Shown: positions 9,846 through 19,511 of the stretch, piece by piece
Position numbering within the stretch: position 1 is the first letter of the stretch
How the letters are laid out: each line of letters starts with the position of its first letter
Source: Roseovarius sp. ZX-A-9
GTDB taxonomy: Bacteria; Pseudomonadota; Alphaproteobacteria; Rhodobacterales; Rhodobacteraceae
Reading direction: 5' to 3'
NCBI RefSeq assembly: GCF_028369135.1
Contig: NZ_JAPWHW010000004.1
Location: 124,001-188,000 of the forward strand
DNA length: 64,000 bases
The notes under the pieces: model-generated
The model's input: the letters and a program-made list of their open reading frames with translations, nothing else
What the model was told of the DNA's origin: nothing
The model's database searches: none
Program-made: the position numbers and the translations under genes

Positions 9846-10088
9846 CTACTGCGCCTCTACCGGAGTCGTTCCGCTGGGCTGGCCATTGCCATCGAGCGTG
9901 ATCGCCGCCACCTTCTCTTCGGCTTCCTTCAGCTTGTCTTCACAGCGTTTTTTCAGCGCCGCGCCACGCTCGTACAAGGTGATCGACGCATCCAGCGCAA
10001 CATCACCACGCTCCAGCTGGCCGACCACCTGCTCCAGTTCGGTCATAGCTTCTTCGAACGTCATTTCCGAAACCGGTTTATCGGCCAT
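9846..10088 (-). CDS. xseB: exodeoxyribonuclease VII small subunit
   Basis: An 80-residue helical protein, small subunit of the XseA/XseB nuclease that degrades single-stranded DNA to oligonucleotides. The family signature is complete: MTFEEAMTELEQVVGQLERGDVALDASITLYERGAALKKRCEDKL, written here as the central block, with the usual acidic lead-in and a short tail. It is the first gene of the xseB-ispA-dxs operon and is divergent from the APH-like kinase gene, leaving a 103-bp region for both promoters. The large subunit gene is not in the window. Confidence 0.96.
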   Translation of the reverse strand: MADKPVSEMTFEEAMTELEQVVGQLERGDVALDASITLYERGAALKKRCEDKLKEAEEKVAAITLDGNGQPSGTTPVEAQ

Positions 10089-10191
10089 TGTTGGTGCCTC
10101 CTTGGCGGCTGAATTGCCCGAACACCATAACGGTGCTCGCAGCCGGGTTCAATTCGGTTGACGCCCCTCCAGCGTTCGGCTCAGTTGGGGC

Positions 10192-11157
10192 ATGGTCCCA
10201 TCCGACAGCACGCCGCCAATCGCCGATTTCGACAGTGCGATGATCATCGCAGGCCAGCTTGAGGCCGCCTGCGCCACCGATCCGCGTGTGGCCGCGATCG
10301 AGCCCCGCGAACTGATCCGCCATGTGCCCGGCAAAAGGGCGATCTTTCACGCCGGTTTCGAAGGCCATGATGCCGTCGTCCGCCTGTGCCTGACGCCCGA
10401 GGATGGCAGCCCCGCCCGCGAATGGGCCGAAATGCAGCGCCTCTGGCCCTACATGAAAGAGGGATGCATGCGCATCGCGCGTCCGCTTTTCGCCTGCCCG
10501 GCCCATGGAATCGTCGTCACCGCCATGGTGCCGGGGGTGCCATTGCTGAAACACTTGCAAAGCCTCACGCCTGCGGCACGCCCCCCCTATCTGCCCGCTG
10601 CCGCGAACTGGCTGCGACAAAGCACATCGATGACCAAAGGTTGGCATGTCGCCTCGGCCAAGGGCTGGTTGCGCCGGGCCCGAGCCGCCTCGGAAACACA
10701 GCCATGGGACAACCTCGCGCGGTACGAATCCGGCATCGTGACCGAAATGGAGCGGCTCGCGGAACAGATCGAGGGCAGCCAATGGCGCACCGCGATCAGT
10801 CACGGTGATTTCCATCCCAACAATCTGATCGCAAAGGAAAACAGGCTGACAGGGATCGACATCGGCGGGTCGCGCAAAATGCCCATCTACAAGGACATGG
10901 CGCGCTTCCTGATGCATCTGGGACGCCGGCGGGTGAATATGGGCGGCCCCTTGCTCTACGGCGTCAACCGCGCCGGGTTCGAGGCCTTCTGCACGGCTTT
11001 CCGGCTTGAGCCCGCAGAGCGCGACGTCTTCCTGCCCTTCATGCTGGGCTTCGAGGCGCTGATCCGGGTCGAAAACACCGCATTGCCCCCACAGCGTATC
11101 GCTCGCGCCGAAAAGGCCTATCGTGACTTGCTCGCGGATTTGCGCAGCACCCCTTGA
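10192..11157 (+). CDS. aminoglycoside-phosphotransferase-like kinase, substrate unknown
   Basis: A 321-residue member of the APH/choline kinase fold. The Brenner-type catalytic loop HGDFHPNN begins at residue 204 and the metal-binding segment follows as GIDIGGSRKMPIYKDMARFL, where an expected Asp of the DxD/DFG-like element is present. The N-lobe is weakly conserved but has a candidate lysine-bearing strand (GKRAIFHAGFEGHDAVVRL). These kinases phosphorylate small hydroxyl compounds or sugars; there is no resistance-gene context here, and the gene is single between divergent xseB and convergent lon. I do not assign a substrate. Confidence 0.8.
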   Translation: MVPSDSTPPIADFDSAMIIAGQLEAACATDPRVAAIEPRELIRHVPGKRAIFHAGFEGHDAVVRLCLTPEDGSPAREWAEMQRLWPYMKEGCMRIARPLFACPAHGIVVTAMVPGVPLLKHLQSLTPAARPPYLPAAANWLRQSTSMTKGWHVASAKGWLRRARAASETQPWDNLARYESGIVTEMERLAEQIEGSQWRTAISHGDFHPNNLIAKENRLTGIDIGGSRKMPIYKDMARFLMHLGRRRVNMGGPLLYGVNRAGFEAFCTAFRLEPAERDVFLPFMLGFEALIRVENTALPPQRIARAEKAYRDLLADLRSTP

Positions 11158-11204
11158 TCTGCGCCGGCCTGTGCAGCGCCCGGAAAACACAGTATCGAAC
11201 ATAA

Positions 11205-11231
11205 AAAAGGGGCGCCAAAAGCGCCCCTTTT
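11205..11231. terminator. bidirectional rho-independent terminator
   Basis: AAAAGGGGCGC / GCGCCCCTTTT, an 11-bp stem with a 5-base CAAAA loop and A/T runs on both sides, lies between the convergent APH-like and lon genes. Confidence 0.93.
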
Positions 11232-11251
11232 CATATATTTGCGTACAGAAC

Positions 11252-13663
11252 TTAATGCGCTGTCGCGCCGCTGCCCTTGTTCTCGTTCTTGAGCGCGGCC
11301 TCGGCGGCGGCAGCCTCTTCGGCGGCTTCGTCCCACTCGATCGGTTGGGGCTGTTCGGTCAGCGCCATGCGCAGCACTTCGCTGACATGCGTGACAGGCA
11401 CGATCTTGAGCCCTTCCTTGACGTTGTCAGGGATCTCCACCAGGTCCTTTTCGTTCTCCTGCGGGATGATGACGGTCTTGATCCCGCCCCGCAGTGCCGC
11501 CAGCAGCTTTTCCTTCAGCCCGCCGATGGGCAACGCGTTACCGCGAAGGGTCACTTCGCCGGTCATCGCGATATCCTTGCGCACCGGAATGCCGGTCAGC
11601 ACCGATACGATGGAAGTAACCATCGCCAGCCCTGCCGACGGCCCGTCCTTGGGCGTGGCGCCCTCGGGAACGTGCACGTGGATGTCCCACTTGTCGAACT
11701 TCGGCGGTTTGATGCCAAGGCTGGGCGCGACCGACCGGACGTAGGAAGACGCCGCATCAATCGATTCCTTCATGACATCACCCAGCTTGCCGGTGGTCTT
11801 CATCCGGCCCTTGCCCGGCAGGCGCAGGGCCTCGATGTTCAACAACTCGCCACCGACCGAGGTATAGGCCAGCCCGGTAACAACACCGACCTGATCCTTT
11901 TCCTCAGCCAAGCCGAACTTGTACTTCTTGACTCCAAGGAAATCACTCAGATTTTCCGGCGTCACGTTGATCGTGGTCGCCTCTTTCTTGATGATCCTGG
12001 TCACCGCCTTACGCGCCACCTTGGCAATCTCACGCTCAAGGTTCCGCACGCCCGCTTCACGTGTGTAATAGCGGATCATGTCGGTCAGCGCCTCGTCGGA
12101 CAGCGAGAACTCCTTGGCCTTCAGGCCGTGGTTCTTGATCTGCTTCTGCAACAGGTGCTGCTTGGCGATCTCGCGTTTTTCGTCCTCGGTGTAGCCCGCC
12201 AGCGGAATGATCTCCATCCGGTCCATCAGCGGCCCAGGCATGTTGTAGCTGTTCGAGGTGGTCAGGAACATCACGTTGCTGAGATCATACTCGACCTCAA
12301 GATAGTGATCCACAAAGGTGGAGTTCTGTTCCGGATCAAGCACTTCGAGCATGGCAGAGGCCGGGTCGCCACGGAAATCCTGACCCATCTTGTCGATCTC
12401 GTCGAGCAGGATGAGCGGGTTCGTGGTCTTGGCCTTTTTCAACGCCTGGATGATCTTGCCCGGCATGGACCCGATATAGGTCCGACGGTGGCCGCGGATC
12501 TCGGATTCGTCACGCACACCACCAAGGCTGATGCGAATGAACTCGCGCCCGGTGGCCCGCGCCACGGATTTGCCCAGGCTGGTCTTGCCCACGCCCGGAG
12601 GGCCGACAAGGCACATGATCGGGCCTTTCAGCTTCTTGCTGCGCTGTTGCACGGCCAGGTATTCGACGATCCGTTCCTTGACCTTCTCCAGCCCGTAGTG
12701 ATCGTCGTCCAGAATCTTCTCGGCGCGGCTCAGGTCTTTCTTCACGCGGGATTTGACGCCCCACGGGATCGACAGCATCCAGTCGAGGTAATTGCGCACC
12801 ACCGTGGCCTCGGCGCTCATCGGGCTCATGTTCTTGAGCTTTTTCAGCTCGCCTTCGGCCTTTTCGCGCGCTTCCTTGCTCAGCTTGGTTTCCTTGATGC
12901 GCGCTTCCAGCTCGGCGATCTCGCCTTCGCCTTCCTCGCCATCGCCCAACTCCTTCTGAATGGCCTTCATCTGCTCATTCAGATAGTATTCGCGCTGGGT
13001 GCGCTCCATCTGGGATTTCACGCGCGTCTTGATCTTCTTCTCGACTTGCAGAACGCTCATTTCGCCCTGCATCAGGCCATAGACCTTTTCCAGGCGCTCC
13101 GAGACCGACAGCGTTTCCAGCAATTCCTGCTTCTGTTCGACGTCGATGCCCAGATGCCCCGCGACCAGATCGGCCAGCCGCGCGGGCTCTTCGGAATCCG
13201 ACACGGCGGCCAGCGCCTCTTCGGGGATGTTCTTTTTCACCTTGGCGTAACGCTCGAACTCGTTACCGACGGTGCGCAGCAGCGCCTCGATGGTGGCGGG
13301 GTCGCCGGGCATTTCCGTCAGGTATTCGGCGCGTGCCTCGAAGAACTCTTCGTTGTCGAGATATTCAGAGATGCGCACACGTGCGACGCCTTCGACCAGC
13401 ACCTTTACAGTGCCATCGGGCAGCTTCAGCAGTTGCAGCACATTGGCCAGCACGCCGGCCTTGTAGATGCCCGCAGCGTCAGGATCGTCGACGCTTGGAT
13501 CGATCTGGCTGGACAGCAGAATCTGCTTGTCATCGGCCATCACCTCTTCCAGCGCGCGCACGGATTTGTCGCGCCCTACGAAAAGCGGCACGATCATGTG
13601 CGGAAATACGACGATGTCGCGCAGCGGCAGCACCGGATAAGAGAAATTGAGGGGCTCTTGCAT
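11252..13663 (-). CDS. lon: ATP-dependent Lon protease (endopeptidase La)
   Basis: Cytosolic AAA+ serine protease of 803 residues that degrades misfolded and regulatory proteins; in alphaproteobacteria its targets include the cell-cycle proteins DnaA and CcrM. Domains in order: N-terminal substrate-binding LON domain ([14 protein letters not shown]), coiled-coil middle with [16 protein letters not shown], Walker [10 protein letters not shown], the AAA+ module, and the S16 protease domain with the catalytic-Ser motif KDGPSAG near residue 675 and the partner Lys further on. The C-terminal tail is Ala/Glu-rich. The upstream region carries a good match to a heat-shock sigma-factor promoter. Confidence 0.98.
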   Translation of the reverse strand: MQEPLNFSYPVLPLRDIVVFPHMIVPLFVGRDKSVRALEEVMADDKQILLSSQIDPSVDDPDAAGIYKAGVLANVLQLLKLPDGTVKVLVEGVARVRISEYLDNEEFFEARAEYLTEMPGDPATIEALLRTVGNEFERYAKVKKNIPEEALAAVSDSEEPARLADLVAGHLGIDVEQKQELLETLSVSERLEKVYGLMQGEMSVLQVEKKIKTRVKSQMERTQREYYLNEQMKAIQKELGDGEEGEGEIAELEARIKETKLSKEAREKAEGELKKLKNMSPMSAEATVVRNYLDWMLSIPWGVKSRVKKDLSRAEKILDDDHYGLEKVKERIVEYLAVQQRSKKLKGPIMCLVGPPGVGKTSLGKSVARATGREFIRISLGGVRDESEIRGHRRTYIGSMPGKIIQALKKAKTTNPLILLDEIDKMGQDFRGDPASAMLEVLDPEQNSTFVDHYLEVEYDLSNVMFLTTSNSYNMPGPLMDRMEIIPLAGYTEDEKREIAKQHLLQKQIKNHGLKAKEFSLSDEALTDMIRYYTREAGVRNLEREIAKVARKAVTRIIKKEATTINVTPENLSDFLGVKKYKFGLAEEKDQVGVVTGLAYTSVGGELLNIEALRLPGKGRMKTTGKLGDVMKESIDAASSYVRSVAPSLGIKPPKFDKWDIHVHVPEGATPKDGPSAGLAMVTSIVSVLTGIPVRKDIAMTGEVTLRGNALPIGGLKEKLLAALRGGIKTVIIPQENEKDLVEIPDNVKEGLKIVPVTHVSEVLRMALTEQPQPIEWDEAAEEAAAAEAALKNENKGSGATAH

Positions 13664-13738
13664 GCTCTTTCCTTATTTTTGGCAAGCCGGACTGGCCCCG
13701 CAATGCGGCAGCGCCCACCGGCTCCTTCTGGCTGTCTT

Positions 13739-13767
13739 AGGTAGGGGTCCGTTCGGGCCTGTTCAAG
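13739..13767 (-). promoter_or_regulatory. sigma-32 (RpoH)-type promoter for lon
   Basis: On the minus strand CTTGAAC (13767-13761), a 13-bp spacer and CCCCTACCT (13747-13739) match the heat-shock consensus CTTGAA-N13/17-CCCCATNT closely. The predicted start lies about 65-70 bases before the lon ATG. Lon is a heat-shock gene in many proteobacteria, which supports the reading. Confidence 0.6.
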
Positions 13768-14103
13768 TCTGTCGCCCTACCGTCACGACGCGATTCAGAA
13801 TGCCTGCTGCTGCCCCAAGGGGCAAGCAGGTAACTGTAGAAAATGCCACACCCCGAATCGTCACCCGTGCCACATTCTTCGGACAGCGCCCCACGCTTCG
13901 GACGGTGCAAAGCCCGTCGCACATGAGTTTCTGAATGCGCAACAATGACAGCCCCGCCGCACCACAGTTTCCCAACGGGCAATGCTCCCCGACCCCCTGA
14001 CAGCAATTATTTGGGAATGAGTAACTTTCACGTGGCTATCCCCGCGATTAGCAGTTAGACGAGAAGTGTCAAAAATGTGTTTTTTTTGTGTTAGGGGAAT
14101 GCT
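13768..14103. other. intergenic region between lon and the first sorting-tail gene
   Basis: No convincing coding sequence: the open frames here lack codon bias and ribosome sites. The right half carries the leader of the first secreted paralog, including an element shared with the third paralog (13937-13973), a T-run (TTTTTTTT near 14080) and the ribosome site AGGGGA at 14093-14098. Confidence 0.6.
13937..13973 (+). repeat. upstream element shared with the third paralog, copy 1
   Basis: GCGCAACAATG at 13937-13947 and CACAGTTTCCC at 13963-13973 recur in the same order and with the same spacing at 15848-15884. Distance from the GTTT core to the start codon is 137 bases here and 138 there, so the whole leader appears to have been duplicated with the gene. 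Confidence 0.55.
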
Positions 14104-14769
14104 GTGACTTTCGTCAGATCCATGAGGACCACCCTCGCAGCGCTGTTTGTTGCCACCGGCCTGGCCGGAGGCTCTGCCTCGGCCGCGACGGTCGACTATA
14201 CAGGCCCCCAGAACGATGTCGCTGTAAGCGACGTTCTGAATGGTGGCTGGAGCATCATTTACCAAGGACTCATGAGTGACGACGACGTCCCCATCGCGGA
14301 CCTGTTCGCCGGGGCCGGTGACAAGCTCATGCTGGCCACTCGCCGCGTCGGCTCGACCACATTCGACCTGCTGGCGACGATCGGTAGCAACATCTTCATT
14401 CCGCTTCAAACCGCCCCGAATACCTCCGTCGTCGCCAACGGCGCGGGCTGGTACAAGAACGGCCGCTCAATGGGCTTCGCGGGTGAAACCGACACCATTA
14501 ATCAGAGCTCTGCCGACATAAACGGCCAGTCAGAGCGCGACCGGTTGAGCTGGCATACCAATGTCGGAGGGGACCGCAACGACGCCGCCTCGTTCCTCAG
14601 CGGCGGCTGGCGGTCGGGAGACAACACTGATCTGAACTCTTCCGACGAATGGGAGCGCCTTGTTCTGACGGCCAACGTGACGCCGGTTCCCGTGCCGGGC
14701 GCATTACCCCTGCTTCTGGGTGGCCTGGGCGGTCTCGTCGCCCTGCGCCGCCGGAAGAAAGCCGCCTGA
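14104..14769 (+). CDS. secreted protein with VPxPx-CTERM-like sorting tail, paralog 1 of 3
   Basis: A 221-residue protein with a Sec signal peptide (TTLAALFVATGLAGGSASAA) and a C-terminal tripartite tail: VPVPGALPLLLGGLGG, a hydrophobic stretch, then RRRKKAA. This layout matches the VPLPA-CTERM class of exosortase-type sorting signals, in which the tail holds the protein in the membrane until it is cut, usually for surface or exopolysaccharide-associated delivery. The mature region has no cysteine and no motif I recognise; conserved blocks across the three copies are QNDVAV, GGWSIIY, FAGAGD, RRVGSTTFD, WYKNG-SMGFAG and ERDRLSWHT. The start is GTG with AGGGGA 5 bases upstream. No exosortase gene lies in the window. 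Confidence 0.85.
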   Translation: MTFVRSMRTTLAALFVATGLAGGSASAATVDYTGPQNDVAVSDVLNGGWSIIYQGLMSDDDVPIADLFAGAGDKLMLATRRVGSTTFDLLATIGSNIFIPLQTAPNTSVVANGAGWYKNGRSMGFAGETDTINQSSADINGQSERDRLSWHTNVGGDRNDAASFLSGGWRSGDNTDLNSSDEWERLVLTANVTPVPVPGALPLLLGGLGGLVALRRRKKAA

Positions 14770-15035
14770 CGTCCCGCAACAGCGCGCTTAAGCGGGACGG
14801 CGGGCATCCGAATCAGAGCCCCCTCCCGCATCCTCCCCACGCCACACAAGGTTTCCAAATTCGCCCCAATGAGCGCGAGACAATATCGTTGTTTCGCGCA
14901 GGACCGGCGTTGCACCGCTGTTTACGGGGAAATCCACTTTTTTGTGGAAAAATAGAAACTTGCCCGACATGCTCCGGTCGAAATTAACCGCGCGTATATC
15001 ATTTTCGAAATACGCATATCTGGAGAAAGAGTTTC

Positions 15036-15713
15036 GTGAGTTTCATTAAGTACATCAAGACAACCGCAGCCGCGCTCGTCGTGGCGACGGGGCTGACCAG
15101 CGGTGCCGCTTCGGCCGCTACCTACAATCCCTTCGGCGTGCAGAACGACGTCGCCGTGGCTGACGTGGTCAGCGGCGGCTGGAGCGTGATCTATTCCGGT
15201 CGCATGTCACAAAACGCCTCGCTTACTTCGGTATTTGCCGGTGCGGGCGACATGGTCATGCTGGCCGCTCGCCGGGTCGGCTCCAGCACCTTCGACGTGC
15301 TCGCCGCGATCGACAGTGCCATCTTCATTCCGTTGCAAACCAGCTTGAACACCACGATCGACGCCAATGGTGCGCGCTGGTACAAGAACGGCTATTCGAT
15401 GGGCTTTGCCGGGGCCACCGACGCAATCAGCCAAAACACCGCAGACGTCCAAGCTCAGACCGAGCGCGACCGTCTGAGCTGGCACACCAACTGGACTGGC
15501 TACGCCCCGGGTCAGAATGCGTCCGATCCGGCTGCCTGGCTCAGCCCAGGCTGGCGGTCAGGGAACAACACCTACCTGAATAGCGCCGCCAACTGGGAAC
15601 GCGTCGTCCTCACGGCGAACATGACGCCGGTACCCGTGCCAGGCGCCTTGCCCCTGCTTCTGGGTGGCCTGGGTGGTCTCGTCGCCCTGCGCCGCCGGAA
15701 GAAAGCGGCCTGA
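15036..15713 (+). CDS. secreted protein with VPxPx-CTERM-like sorting tail, paralog 2 of 3
   Basis: A 225-residue paralog of the preceding gene, with signal peptide (KTTAAALVVATGLTSGAASAA) and the same last 29 residues, while the mature region differs most from the other two (for example NPFGVQNDVAVADVVSGGW and a longer GYAPGQNASDPAAWLSPGW insertion before the conserved W-RSG-N block). The start is GTG, with GGAG 10 bases upstream. A 266-bp leader separates it from paralog 1 and a terminator follows, so it is likely transcribed independently. It has no cysteine after the signal peptide and no recognisable catalytic motif. Confidence 0.84.
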   Translation: MSFIKYIKTTAAALVVATGLTSGAASAATYNPFGVQNDVAVADVVSGGWSVIYSGRMSQNASLTSVFAGAGDMVMLAARRVGSSTFDVLAAIDSAIFIPLQTSLNTTIDANGARWYKNGYSMGFAGATDAISQNTADVQAQTERDRLSWHTNWTGYAPGQNASDPAAWLSPGWRSGNNTYLNSAANWERVVLTANMTPVPVPGALPLLLGGLGGLVALRRRKKAA

Positions 15714-15743
15714 CAGCCCGCAACTCTACACCCGAGAGGGATG

Positions 15744-15770
15744 AAAGGCGCTCCAACGGGGCGCCTTTTT
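15744..15770 (+). terminator. rho-independent terminator after paralog 2
   Basis: AAAGGCGC...GCGCCTTT stem, extended inward by CC/GG pairs to an AAC loop, followed by a T run. It starts 30 bases after the stop codon. Confidence 0.88.
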
Positions 15771-15847
15771 CATGTCCTGGGTTTGGCGATACCCGATCAG
15801 CCCATTCCTGCCATGCATCTTCCGGCGCGCGCACGACGCTTCCGGCG

Positions 15848-15884
15848 GCGCAACAATGCGCGGCGTACCAGCGCACTGTTTCCC
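15848..15884 (+). repeat. upstream element shared with the first paralog, copy 2
   Basis: GCGCAACAATG at 15848-15858 and CACTGTTTCCC at 15874-15884, the counterpart of 13937-13973, in the 302-bp leader of paralog 3. A weaker core (CGCTGTTTACG at about 14916-14926) lies in the leader of paralog 2. The remainder of the leader holds no gene that I can support. Confidence 0.55.
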
Positions 15885-16015
15885 GGAATCCGCCGCGCTT
15901 CCTACAAGTGAGGTGGAAGTGATTTCTTTCCCCGTGACGCCCCCACGAGGCGTGACTAACTCCCCTGAGTACAGAGACATTTCAACATTCGCTTTTTCGC
16001 ACAGGGGAAATTGCA

Positions 16016-16687
16016 TTGAACTTCGTTAAATCCATGAAGACCACGGTCGCAGCGCTGATCGTTGCCACCGGTCTGGCCGGAGGCTCTGCCTCGGCTGCCA
16101 CCGTCAATTACATCGGCCCCCAGAATGACGTCGCGGTCAGCGACGTCCTGAATGGCGGCTGGAGCGTCATCTACAAGGGGTTTTTCAGTGACACTGACGT
16201 CCCTATCGCGAACCTGTTCGCCGGGGCCGGTGACCAGATCATGCTGGCCTCTCGCCGCGTTGGCTCGTCGACATTCGACCTGCTGGCCACGATCGACAGT
16301 GCCACCTACATCCCGCTGCAAACGGACCGTAGTGCCACGATCGTCGCCAATGGCGCACAATGGTACAAGAACGGCTATTCGATGGGCTTTGCCGGCCTGA
16401 CCGACCGCATTCGACAAAGTTCCGCCGATACAAGTGGCCGTTTCGAGCGCGACCGGATGAGCTGGCACACCGATGTCGGGCTTGCCGGAAGAAGCCCCAA
16501 TAACGAGGCATCCTTCCTCAGCTTTGGGTATCGGTCAGGTGACAACTACCTGAACAGCGCCGCCAACTGGGAACGCGTCGTCCTGACATCGAACATGACG
16601 CCGGTGCCTGTGCCGGGCGCCCTGCCCCTGCTTCTGGGTGGCCTGGGTGGTCTCGTCGCCCTGCGCCGCCGGAAGAAAGCGGCCTGA
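16016..16687 (+). CDS. secreted protein with VPxPx-CTERM-like sorting tail, paralog 3 of 3
   Basis: A 223-residue paralog, closest to paralog 1: the signal peptide region VATGLAGGSASAATV is identical and the mature start NYIGPQNDVAVSDVLNGGWSVIY nearly so. The C-terminal 27 residues equal those of the other two copies. The start is TTG with AGGGG 8 bases upstream, so all three paralogs use weak non-ATG starts. The mature part is predicted beta-rich, with many Gly, Ser, Asn and Asp and no cysteine. It is followed by a strong terminator and is convergent with tgt. Function unknown; surface delivery is inferred from the tail. Confidence 0.85.
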   Translation: MNFVKSMKTTVAALIVATGLAGGSASAATVNYIGPQNDVAVSDVLNGGWSVIYKGFFSDTDVPIANLFAGAGDQIMLASRRVGSSTFDLLATIDSATYIPLQTDRSATIVANGAQWYKNGYSMGFAGLTDRIRQSSADTSGRFERDRMSWHTDVGLAGRSPNNEASFLSFGYRSGDNYLNSAANWERVVLTSNMTPVPVPGALPLLLGGLGGLVALRRRKKAA

Positions 16688-16716
16688 CAGCCAGCAACAC
16701 TACACCCGAAATTGGT

Positions 16717-16745
16717 AAAAGGCGCTCCCGAGGGGGCGCCTTTTT
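16717..16745. terminator. rho-independent terminator after paralog 3
   Basis: AAAAGGCGCTCCC-GAG-GGGGCGCCTTTTT: long G+C stem with a T run, nearly the same design as the terminator after paralog 2. It can also serve the convergent tgt gene. Confidence 0.9.
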
Positions 16746-16778
16746 CATGTCGTCAATTCGGCGTCGCGGGCGGCGGCC

Positions 16779-17975
<1,197 letters not shown>

Positions 17976-18126
17976 TCACCACCGGCCCCGCCCCCAAGGG
18001 TTATGGGACACCGGGAACCCGCATGGCGCCTTTGCTGCCAGCAACTCCGCGCCTTGCGCCACCCGTGGACCGTTGCAGTTTTCCCGAACTACGGCCATAT
18101 CTCTCAGGACGCCCCCCTATGGAAGG

Positions 18127-19029
18127 ATGCCCGCCTTGGATCTCGAAACATTGCTCAGCGATCTGCTGGAACAAAACCTGCTCTACCTGCTCGGCGCTGT
18201 GCTGCTCGTCATTCTGGCGATCAAGGCGGTCAAGATCGTCCCGCAATCCGAACAGCACGTGGTCGAGCGCTTTGGCCGCCTGCATTCCGTACTGGGGCCG
18301 GGGATCAACCTGATCGTGCCGTTTCTCGACCGGATCGCACACAAGATTTCCATTCTCGAGCGGCAATTGCCGACCGCCAGCCAGGATGCCATCACCAAGG
18401 ACAACGTGCTGGTGCAGGTCGATACATCCGTGTTCTACCGGATCACCCAGCCGGAAAAGACCGTCTACCGTATCCGCGATGTCGATGCCGCGATCTCGAC
18501 CACCGTCGCCGGGATCGTGCGTGCCGAGATCGGCAAGATGGATCTCGACGAGGTGCAATCGAACCGCAACGAGCTGATCTCGACGATCAAGGTGTTGGTC
18601 GAGGATTCGGTGGATGACTGGGGCATCGAAGTGACCCGCGCCGAAATCCTCGATGTCAATCTCGATCAGGCCACCCGCGACGCGATGCTGCAACAGCTCA
18701 ATGCCGAGCGCGCCCGCCGCGCCCAGGTGACCGAGGCCGAGGGCCACAAGCGCAGTGTCGAGCTGAATGCCGATGCCCAACTCTATGCGGCGGAACAGAT
18801 CGCCAAGGCGCGCCGCATCCAGGCCGATGCTGAGGCTTATGCGACCGCTGCGGTGGCGCAGGCGATTGCCGATAACGGGCTTGAGGCGGCGCAGTACCAG
18901 GTCGCGCTGAAACAGGTCGAGGCGCTGAACGCGCTGGGCTCCAGCGCCGGATCGTCCACCATCGTCGTCCCCGCCAGCGCGCTCGAGGCGTTCGGCGACG
19001 CGTTCAAGATGCTCAAGGGCAAGGCCTGA
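18127..19029 (+). CDS. qmcA: SPFH/stomatin-family membrane protein (QmcA-like)
   Basis: About 300 residues: an N-terminal membrane helix (LLYLLGAVLLVILAIKAV), then a band-7/SPFH domain (VPQSEQHVVERFGRLHSVLGPGINLIVPFLDRI, in full a textbook start), a coiled-coil rich in Ala, Glu, Arg and Gln, and a C-terminal Ser/Val segment. Such proteins form large membrane-microdomain cages that associate with proteases. The start is uncertain: the ATG at 18127 has little room for a ribosome site, whereas a TTG at 18136 has GGAAGGA 8 bases upstream and may be the true one. The stop overlaps the NfeD start, the classical stomatin-NfeD pairing. Confidence 0.92.
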   Translation: MPALDLETLLSDLLEQNLLYLLGAVLLVILAIKAVKIVPQSEQHVVERFGRLHSVLGPGINLIVPFLDRIAHKISILERQLPTASQDAITKDNVLVQVDTSVFYRITQPEKTVYRIRDVDAAISTTVAGIVRAEIGKMDLDEVQSNRNELISTIKVLVEDSVDDWGIEVTRAEILDVNLDQATRDAMLQQLNAERARRAQVTEAEGHKRSVELNADAQLYAAEQIAKARRIQADAEAYATAAVAQAIADNGLEAAQYQVALKQVEALNALGSSAGSSTIVVPASALEAFGDAFKMLKGKA

Positions 19030-19307
19030 TGGCTGCGGCGCTCTGGTCCCTGTGGTGGGTCTGGATGGCGGTGGCGCTGGTGCTGGCGATCATCGAAGTC
19101 GTGCTGCCGGGCTTCCTGTTTCTGGGCTTTGCCATTGGCGCGGCCCTTGTCGGGCTGCTGCTGGCCGTGACCGGCGCGGGCTGGGGTCTGCCACCCCTGC
19201 TGGCGATCTTTGCGGCCTTGTCGCTGATCGCCTGGGCGGTGTTGCGCCGCAGCTTTCGCCTGCGCGAAGGTCAGGTGCGGTATATCAAGGATGACGTGAA
19301 CAAGTAG
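19029..19307 (+). CDS. NfeD family membrane protein
   Basis: A 92-residue short-form NfeD protein: two or three tightly packed membrane helices (WWVWMAVALVLAIIEVVLPGFLFLGFAIG and the LLLAVTG...LLAIFAALSLIAWAVL segment) followed by a small basic tail; it lacks the ClpP-like protease domain of long NfeD proteins and nearly all of the OB domain. Its ATG overlaps the stop of the stomatin gene (TGATG). NfeD partners of stomatins are thought to modulate their assembly. The following 200 bases hold no gene. Confidence 0.88.
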   Translation: MAAALWSLWWVWMAVALVLAIIEVVLPGFLFLGFAIGAALVGLLLAVTGAGWGLPPLLAIFAALSLIAWAVLRRSFRLREGQVRYIKDDVNK

Positions 19308-19511
19308 CCGGCCCGATTGCACGGCGGCACCGGGTGCGATATCAAGGTCGCCTCGGGGTTGCCGCCTGCGCATTGTCTTGCGGTCCGGCAATCGCGCGGC
19401 ATGATGCAGGGTCTACCCGAATACTTGGGCTACGCGATCCGCGAAACCAACGACCCTGAGCCGAAACACCACCCATCCCCCTATCCAGAGCCCCCCAGCA
19501 AGGAGTGCCCC

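Noticed and set aside
10192-11157. Antibiotic resistance gene (aminoglycoside phosphotransferase)
   Set aside because: The kinase loop is present but resistance-enzyme specific residues and context are missing; composition matches the surrounding chromosome.
11123-13744. 873-codon open frame antisense to lon
   Set aside because: Arises from strong codon bias in G+C-rich lon; composition is His/Leu/Arg/Gln-rich without any family similarity. Lon motifs are unambiguous on the other strand.
13737-14006. 89-codon minus-strand frame upstream of lon
   Set aside because: No ribosome site, atypical codons, lies across the lon promoter and the leader of the first secreted paralog.
14104-16687. Assembly duplication as the origin of three similar genes
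   Set aside because: Mature regions, leaders and start codons differ widely; only the 3' ends are near-identical, so these are true paralogs.
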